From Neckera pumila (taxonomy: Eukaryota; Streptophyta; Bryopsida; Hypnales; Neckeraceae): DNA of 64,000 nt. Below, one piece after another: positions 57,839 through 64,000 of the stretch. A program made the translations under genes and the position numbers. How positions within the stretch are numbered: position 1 is the stretch's first letter; each line of letters begins with the position of its first letter. The DNA lies in assembly GCA_963969595.1 (NCBI GenBank), contig OZ018409.1, forward strand, positions 5,594,520-5,658,519. The letters are read 5' to 3'. A model generated the notes under the pieces. It saw only the letters and a program-made list of their open reading frames with translations, ran no database searches and was not told the DNA's origin.

Positions 57839-58765
57839 TTAACTTCTAAAAGCCCATTGTCCCTTTGAGTGACAAATGGGATTTCAGGTAGGTACCTACA
57901 AGCTGCATTTTTGTCGAGATTTTTTGAAACTTTTTTTGAAGATAGAAAAATTGCTAATCTTGGTGGAAGTATAATTTTTTTTTTCAATTGGTGCCCGGAA
58001 AAAAAAGTTATGCACATATTAGCTCAAAATAGGGGACGGAGGGCAACATTTTTTTTTTTTTTTTTTTTTTTAATTTTTTTAAAATTTTTTTTTCTTATAG
58101 ATTATAATTATGTCTATCTGGAAAGATTTGATTTGTTTCATTTGGATTTTTAAAAAGAAATTTTTGGACAATCTTGTTTTTCGGACACTTAGAGCATCTT
58201 TCTGAAAAAAATAACTTGTAGGATCCATTTTTGAATGAAATTTGAACAATTTTTCAAAAAAAAAGTTCCACAAGGTTTATTTTTTTTGCTAAAACAATCT
58301 CACCATTGGGATTAGTGCTTTTTAACTCTATATAAAAGCTACTAATATTTTAGATTTTCCTTCTATTTCATATCTATTTCTGTTTACCAATTTTTTTAGT
58401 AATGAAAATTAAGTTTTTTTGGATTTTTTTTTCTCTATATTTTCAACTCAATTTTCTACTATAAATACTTAAAGCTCAAAACTCTGTAGTGCTAAAAACT
58501 TAAGTTAAAAATGTTCAAAGTCATAAAATATAGTCGCACAATGTGCTGAAAAACTTGTTTTTTCCACATTAAACATAGATATCTTACGATTTGTGCGGTT
58601 AAAAATTCTGAAATTTTTTCCACACATTCTCATACTAGTTATGTGTAAGATCCTATTGTTAGATGTGCAAAAAAATCATTTTTCAATTTTTTCATTCTTT
58701 GCTGTAAAAATGGCAAATTTGAGTGTTTTTTGGCAGAAAAAAGGCCTTAAGCCTTTAGGGGTTAA
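57839..58765 (+). repeat. TTAA-bounded element, full copy (subfamily A)
   Basis: TTAACTTCTAAAAGCCC to 'aagcctttaggggttaa', TTAA exact at both ends. A poly-T of about 26 bases (58047-58072) sits where subfamily A has 'ggcagcaaaaaa'. Confidence 0.85.
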
Positions 58766-59560
58766 AATGACATTTGTACAATAACTTATGAAAAATTTCA
58801 ATTCATACCCGTTAATGCCCGAAACAAGTAATAGTTGTTGACTTTTTGTCAAATTAGTCACTACTTCCTAGTAGTGATGTCTTTAAAGAATCTTATGTAT
58901 TAATTTTGTGTGAAAATAATTACAATTTGTCAAGAATTTTTGTAATGATTATATAAAGTCAACATTCTTAAACCAATTAAAATTCATTTTGCACCAAGAT
59001 TACATTTTCTTATTTGTCCATGATTTGTTAAAAATCTCAAATTTATTTTCTTTCAATGCACCAACACACAAAAGTGGTCATATCTTCCATACCATTATCT
59101 TTAAATGACTAGTTCCATTGTTAAGTGGCCAAATATCATTTCAATTTCTCAAGATAATTGTTTTTCTTAAATCTAAAATATTCTTGGCAATGATCTTCAT
59201 ATCAAATTACTACTAAAAAAAATTAAGCCTATATGAAATGATAAATTTTGATATTAATTCAATATGCAATAAAATATTATTTTCTAGAGATGTTTTTGTT
59301 TTTTAATTTCTAAAATTAACTTGATGAAAAAAGTTAAATTATTGTGATTTTTATAAGTATAGAATGATAAAATTATATCAATTAATATATATTTCAATAA
59401 TATATATTCTAAATAAAATATAGATTAAACTGAGAAATAATTCAATTTTATGATTGAAATTCAAAAACCAATTTTATAAAAAGAAATATAATTAAAAAGA
59501 TATAGTATTCATTTTGAGTAACTTGAAATTTAATACATATAGCTTGCAAAGCAACGGTGC
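58766..59560. repeat. AT-rich stretch ending in a CTAGT-type terminus
   Basis: The first 500 bp hold nothing recognised. The end 'atagcttgcaaagcaacggt' plus 'gctagt' at 59563 resembles the terminal motif of the 40388/60245 family. Its 5-prime border is unknown. Confidence 0.4.
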
Positions 59561-59570
59561 TAGTATGTAG

Positions 59571-60132
59571 GGGAAGGCACTTGATTCTACTACTACAAAC
59601 CACGTGTAAACAAGTGGTTTCTAATAAACTATAATTTCAACCTAAAATTTTGAGCATTGTTTGGTAATGACTATAGGTTTCTATTGCCAAAATTTCCAAC
59701 TCAAATGAAATATAGAATGATTTCTAGAAGAGGTTGAAAATGAACCTAAAATGGCTTATTTTTCAACTCAAACATTTATGGAGAACACATTTAGATGACC
59801 GTTGCATCAATATTCAATTCAAAATGAGCTTTCAATAGAGAATTATTTTTAGGAATTTTTTGTTCATTTTTTAGACAATTTTTTAGGATATAATATAGGG
59901 GTGTGAAAGTTATTTTTCAATTCTGCAGTGTATCTATTTACTTCAAAAATTTGTAACTAATTATCATTAGCAAATATAAATATCAATAATTCAAAACATA
60001 AACTTTCAAATTAAGAAAATATATTCATATTTTTTTTGTTTTCATTTATTTAAATTTTAGGATATAATATAGGGGGTACAAAGTTTTGGTCGCATGTAGT
60101 TTGGATTAGATACACTAAGTGCACCCCTTGTG
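59571..60132. mobile_element. Mutator-like MITE, copy B (inverted relative of 50582-51146)
   Basis: 'gggaaggcacttgattctac' at the left and 'gtgcaccccttg' at the right. It runs in reverse order to copy A at high similarity. Flanking 'tagtatgtag' (59561-59570) and 'tagtatgtgag' (60133-60143) form an imperfect target duplication of about 9 bp. Confidence 0.7.
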
Positions 60133-60244
60133 TAGTATGTGAGTATGTGAGCACAAGAATGCGAGCTTGTGAGCATTGTGCCTAGAATATAGGTACCTAT
60201 AATATAGATACCCTACACTATAGAAGGTGCATGTATCATAAAGA

Positions 60245-60805
60245 ACTATAATACTACTAAAATCACAACGACCTCTATAATATCACAATTCAATTTTGAA
60301 TAATATTATAGAAATTCGATGGCTTTTGTAATAGCCATATGATACCTTCTACTATATATTATGTATTCTTTTCGTGAAATATTTGAAAATCAAATGGATA
60401 CTTCTAAAAAAATTTCAAAGAAACTTTTCAGACAACAAAACTATAGATAAATTCCATGTCTTTTAAAAATGTTATATTAAAGAATAAGGAAGCACCAACC
60501 GCTAGCGTTGCTCTATATATTCAAATGTGAAGATTCTACTTACATTGTTCACTTGATTAATTTATTCTTATTGCAATGTTTTCATCATTGCAAAAGTTAT
60601 TTTGTAGAAATTATGATATAAAGATTTTCCTTAATTACTTTTATATTGCACTATATAAATTTTTTCAAAGAATATTGTATGAGGATGTCAATATTTTCAT
60701 TTAAAGATTATACATACTTTGTTTGTCTACATTCTATCACATGAAAAATTGATGAAAGTACTATATTTAATGCGTAGCAAAGCAAACGCCAATCGCTAGT
60801 ATATA
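60245..60805 (-). repeat. AT-rich element, inverted copy of 40388-40960
   Basis: 'actactaaaatcacaacgac' at the left and 'gcgtagcaaagcaaacgcca' plus 'atcgctagt' at the right. It contains the internal 'aagcaccaaccgctagcgtt' junction (about 60490) matching 40685. The copies lie 20 kb apart. Confidence 0.75.
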
Positions 60806-61153
60806 CTCTATAATCATAGATGGTTTCTATAGTATATACAACTATAACATAGGTTGGTGTAGTATTTTAGGCTCATGGGCTCACACTCCTATACTCACAT
60901 AATAGCAATTCTTGCTTGCAAAGTTGCAATTGCAATAGTTCATTGATCGTTATAGAAATTATGAAATGACAAATGAAATGACAAATTAACGGTCATTGTT
61001 CATTTTTATTTTTTGCATTCCTTTGAATAGTGCCCAATTGAAGATGATATAGCTATATGAGACGGAATAGAAGACCACAAGTGGTCACTCTTTGGTATAT
61101 ACTAATCCCTACAAAATGAGGACCTCACTCTCAACAATTAATTGACCATTAGT
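60806..61153. other. AT-rich stretch, no gene recognised
   Basis: Nothing supported. Confidence 0.45.
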
Positions 61154-61421
61154 CATTAGAAGAAAACTACATTTTACTTGTCAACTCTGCCTTTTACTTG
61201 ACAGAAATTGCATTTTATTCAACAAAAAAGTATGGAATCGGTTTTGTTGAGTCCTCCCTTCATAACGCAAAATTTTGCATTCTAAAGTTTCAACACGGAA
61301 TTTGACAGGTAAAACATAGAATTTTGTGTTACAAAGGGAGAACACAACAAAACCAATTCCATACTTTTTTGTTGTTAACAACATAATTTCTATCAAGTAA
61401 AACGCAATTTTTTTTCTAGTG
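61154..61421. mobile_element. Palindromic miniature element, 268 bp
   Basis: Arms pair 'aaaaaagtatggaatcggtt' with 'aaccaattccatactttttt', and 'ttttacttgacagaaatt' with 'aatttctatcaagtaaaa'. The ends are 'cattagaagaaaact' and the complement of 'cactagaaaaaaaattg', so CACTAGAAA-like at one side. No coding. Confidence 0.65.
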
Positions 61422-62848
61422 GATGTTCCTTCAAAATGCCAAAATTCTACTTTTCAATTTTCCAAAACTACAATTTGACAAGGGCTTTGAAATTCAAAGT
61501 TTCTAAAATGCTAGGAGTGCACCAATTTCTATTTCTAGTGCAATTTTTTTTTTAAATGTCATTTGTAGTCTTAGTTCGGAACATTTTGGACAACAAAAAG
61601 ATCATTTTGGGACAAAGATAGTATATAATTAGCTTTTGAAGAATACAATTTCTATAAAAATCAATACTATAGGAAAAAGTTACGTCTTCCTAATAATAAA
61701 TCACTCAAACCTAGTAAAAAAAACTAAAAATTAAAATAAATATTTTAAATTTTTTTCCTTGTAGATTATATTTATATTATCATAGAAAGGTTTTATTCAA
61801 TCCATTTGGATTGGTGGTGTAAAAGTAATAAAGAGCTTTGTTTTACGAGTAGTCGATAAAGTAGTACCAAATGTGAAATGTCTTTTTAAGAATTTGTTGC
61901 AAGAAACACTTGCTATTTTTGTCTCAAAACTACTTATTTCAATGAGCACTATGACTTTTGAAATTATTATTTTTTAAATAAAAGAAAATATGGATAATTT
62001 ATAAATTAAGCATTCAAAATAATAAATGTATAAAAATATAAGCCCAAAAAATTTAATCTCTAAGATTTGTGTAAAGAAAAAGAACGATGGAAAATGCCAA
62101 AAAAAATAGATATTTGATGATTGTTTGATTTTTAAAAAATTGTACAAAAAAAATACATTTTCTTAACAAAGATGCTCTACTTCTACATTTGCATCTTTGG
62201 GAAAAAAATGTGTTTTCAAAATGCAATTGCGCAAAGATAGTGCATTTTGAGCACATGTAGAAGATGGACACTTTGTTGTTTTACAAAATCTTTTAGTGGT
62301 TTGGCATAAATTTCCTAATTTAGACCTTCAAATTTGCATATATGGGTCAAAAATAGTATTAAACTTCCAAAAATAATAAAAGTAGACATCCAATCAAGGA
62401 GTGTTGAAAAAGAATAAAATAATTTGAACAATTTAAGAATTTTTTTTTCAATATTTACAACTTCTGTATGTACCTTAATTTCAAATTTCATACAAAATTG
62501 AAATATAATGCAAAAGTTATGATCCCCCCTTCCTCGCCTATTTGAGGCCAACAAGCCAAGAGGACAAAAAAAGACAAGCATTTCTTGCAATCTACTTTAA
62601 TAAATAAGAAATAGTAGTGTATATACAAAAGAACCTCCTAAAGTCAATCTTCTCAAAGCCGATAAGCCTCTATAAACAAATAGGGCTAGGTGGTTCAGAC
62701 TTTGGGAATAAAATAATTTGTAGCACTAATTAGAGCTTGCCAAGGAATTGTGGTGGCCCTCGACCTTGTCAAAAAAGGTGAATTATTCTCTTGAACAAGC
62801 TCCTTTTCCTAAAAATGTGGCACATGTCTCTTTGCGGCAACTTCCTGT
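61422..62848. other. AT-rich stretch with degraded TTAA-family traces
   Basis: 61740-61830 ('ccttgtagattatatttata', 'ttattcaatccatttggatt') resembles subfamily A interiors, but no termini are found. No gene. Confidence 0.4.
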
Positions 62849-62938
62849 ATAGTGCAACCCCTCTCTATAGCGATTAACTTATCTAAAGCAATCTTGTTAG
62901 GTGGTCTCGGACTGATCAAGTTAAAGAGGTTCTACTGT
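62849..62938. mobile_element. Short Emigrant/pogo-like MITE
   Basis: 'tatagtgcaacccctctcta' at the left and 'aaagaggttctactgta' at the right, the same kind of end as 50571-51354. Only about 90 bp, an extreme deletion derivative or solo end pair. Confidence 0.55.
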
Positions 62939-62944
62939 AGTAGG

Positions 62945-63428
62945 ATTTGTTAATATATTCAATTTTCACAATTTTCTAAACAATAAGTTTTGTGGGCTAT
63001 GTAATACTTGGTATAATAATTCACTATTATAATTGGCCGCATCATATGTCAATTCAATTTTAGAACTATTAAAAATTTCATATCTGTCTCTATCTTCATC
63101 CTTCTTCTAAGTTTTACAGAACAATAAATTAAAGAATGAATACTTGTATGATGGTATCAATTTTAATTTAATTTAAATCTTTTTTCTCCTACAATTTCAA
63201 ATCAATTTACCACCTTGAAGATGTAAACATAAAAAATCTATACTAGTGCAAAAATTTAAACTAGGAACATCCAGGTTTTATTGCAAATTTGCAACTCTAT
63301 ACCAACATCCTACTATATGTAATACAATCATGCAAAAACATATTTTTCCTTGTAGCTTTTTGCATTAAATTTGGTAGTTTTGGAGTGCTTTTTTGATGAA
63401 ACTATCTCAAACTTCTAGTAGTTAACTC
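62945..63428 (+). repeat. Degraded TTAA-family element
   Basis: 'ggagtgcttttttgatgaaa' and 'cttctagtagttaa' match the 3-prime terminus loosely. Upstream 'acagaacaataaattaaagaatg' is a loose interior match. Low similarity suggests an old copy. Confidence 0.4.
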
Positions 63429-63435
63429 CTCAAGG

Positions 63436-63766
63436 CATTCGAGAAAATATTAGCCTTTTGGAGGGTTTGCTCTAGATTGACATACCAATTGCCAAGCTAT
63501 TTCCAAGCTTGGCCTATCAATCTGAAAAAGTCCCCCGGTGAGCAGTCAGCCAAGCTGGCTGCTTGCTGAAACATTTAGATTTTATAATTTTATTTTTATT
63601 TTTATTTTTTTAACTTGTAAAACCCGGTTCTTGCGCCACTGTTACTACAATTTTTGCTGCATGCAAATAGGGGGAAAATGAACTTTTCAACCCCAAAAAA
63701 CCAAACTCCAAGGTACTTTGGAAGGCTGTGGAGCAGCCCTCTGGAGGCTTGAAATTTTCTCTAATG
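63436..63766. mobile_element. 331-bp terminal-inverted-repeat element ('GCCTCCAGAGGGC' family)
   Basis: Left 'cattcgagaaaatattagcc' plus 'ttttggagggtttgctc', right 'gagcagccctctggaggctt' plus 'gaaattttctctaatg'. Imperfect inverted repeats of about 40 bp. It is homologous in reverse to 3834-4130 and shares ends with 17281-18530. Confidence 0.7.
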
Positions 63767-64000
63767 GACTAAGAGGGTAGAATGTGTCCTCTTTAAATTT
63801 TCAATGGCAAATTCTTGGTAGGAGAAAACAAATTTCAACATTTTGTAGAGTAGGGTCTTGTAGAGTAGTAGGTTGACATACTTGTTGCATTTTTGTATTT
63901 TCAAAATTTCAATGTGATTTCACCAGATTGGAAGGATGTCTGGCACAAAACCCACTTCCAAAAAGAAGCAACATTCATGGGGTCTATGTACCATAATGCC
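63767..64000. other. End of window, no gene recognised
   Basis: AT-rich DNA without features. Confidence 0.4.

Noticed and set aside
1..64000. tRNA genes, rRNA genes, microRNA precursors
   Set aside because: No convincing A/B-box pair with cloverleaf or rRNA segment seen by eye; hairpins present are far longer than typical microRNA precursors. A covariance-model scan would be decisive.

Overview
This window looks like nuclear DNA of a land plant. Coding islands are intron-containing, with GT-AG junctions and relatively GC-rich exons. They sit in very AT-rich, gene-poor DNA packed with small non-autonomous transposons. Telomere-type TTTAGGG motifs occur near several genes. One gene resembles TEDC1, a protein of the delta/epsilon-tubulin centriole system. 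That points to a lineage with swimming sperm (bryophyte, lycophyte or fern) rather than a flowering plant. The species cannot be named from sequence alone.

Layout. 1-8.35 kb: repeats only (a foldback element, TTAA-bounded elements, and a 1.9-kb CACTA-type element at 5659-7576). 9.3-11.5 kb: TEDC1-like gene, two exons, + strand. 11.8-14.1 kb: coding-like fragments that I could not join into a gene, with a U6 snRNA-like gene at 12869-12973. 14.2-16.8 kb: a six-exon ACT-domain-repeat (ACR9/ACR10-like) gene. 17.3-21.9 kb: nested repeats, including a near-perfect 1.39-kb palindrome. 22.8-24.7 kb: a two-exon flavin monooxygenase, convergent with a three-exon methionine gamma-lyase (27184-25148, minus strand). 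28.8-46.6 kb: repeats plus possible exons near 45.7-46.6 kb. 46.7-47.7 kb: RNA polymerase III subunit RPC4, minus strand. 47.9-64 kb: repeats only.

The protein genes are unrelated housekeeping or metabolic functions and do not form a pathway. RPC4 belongs to the polymerase that would transcribe a U6 gene, but their co-occurrence here is probably chance. I see no defence system, gene cluster or virus.

Most of the unusual content is in the repeat landscape. At least six families of short elements lack any transposase. Some have recognisable ends (CACTA, Tc1/pogo-like TA-CAGT, Mutator-like 9-bp duplications). A dominant family of about 0.9 kb is bounded by TTAA and has no obvious flanking duplication beyond it. 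All repeat comparisons were made by eye, so borders are approximate unless a terminal motif is quoted.
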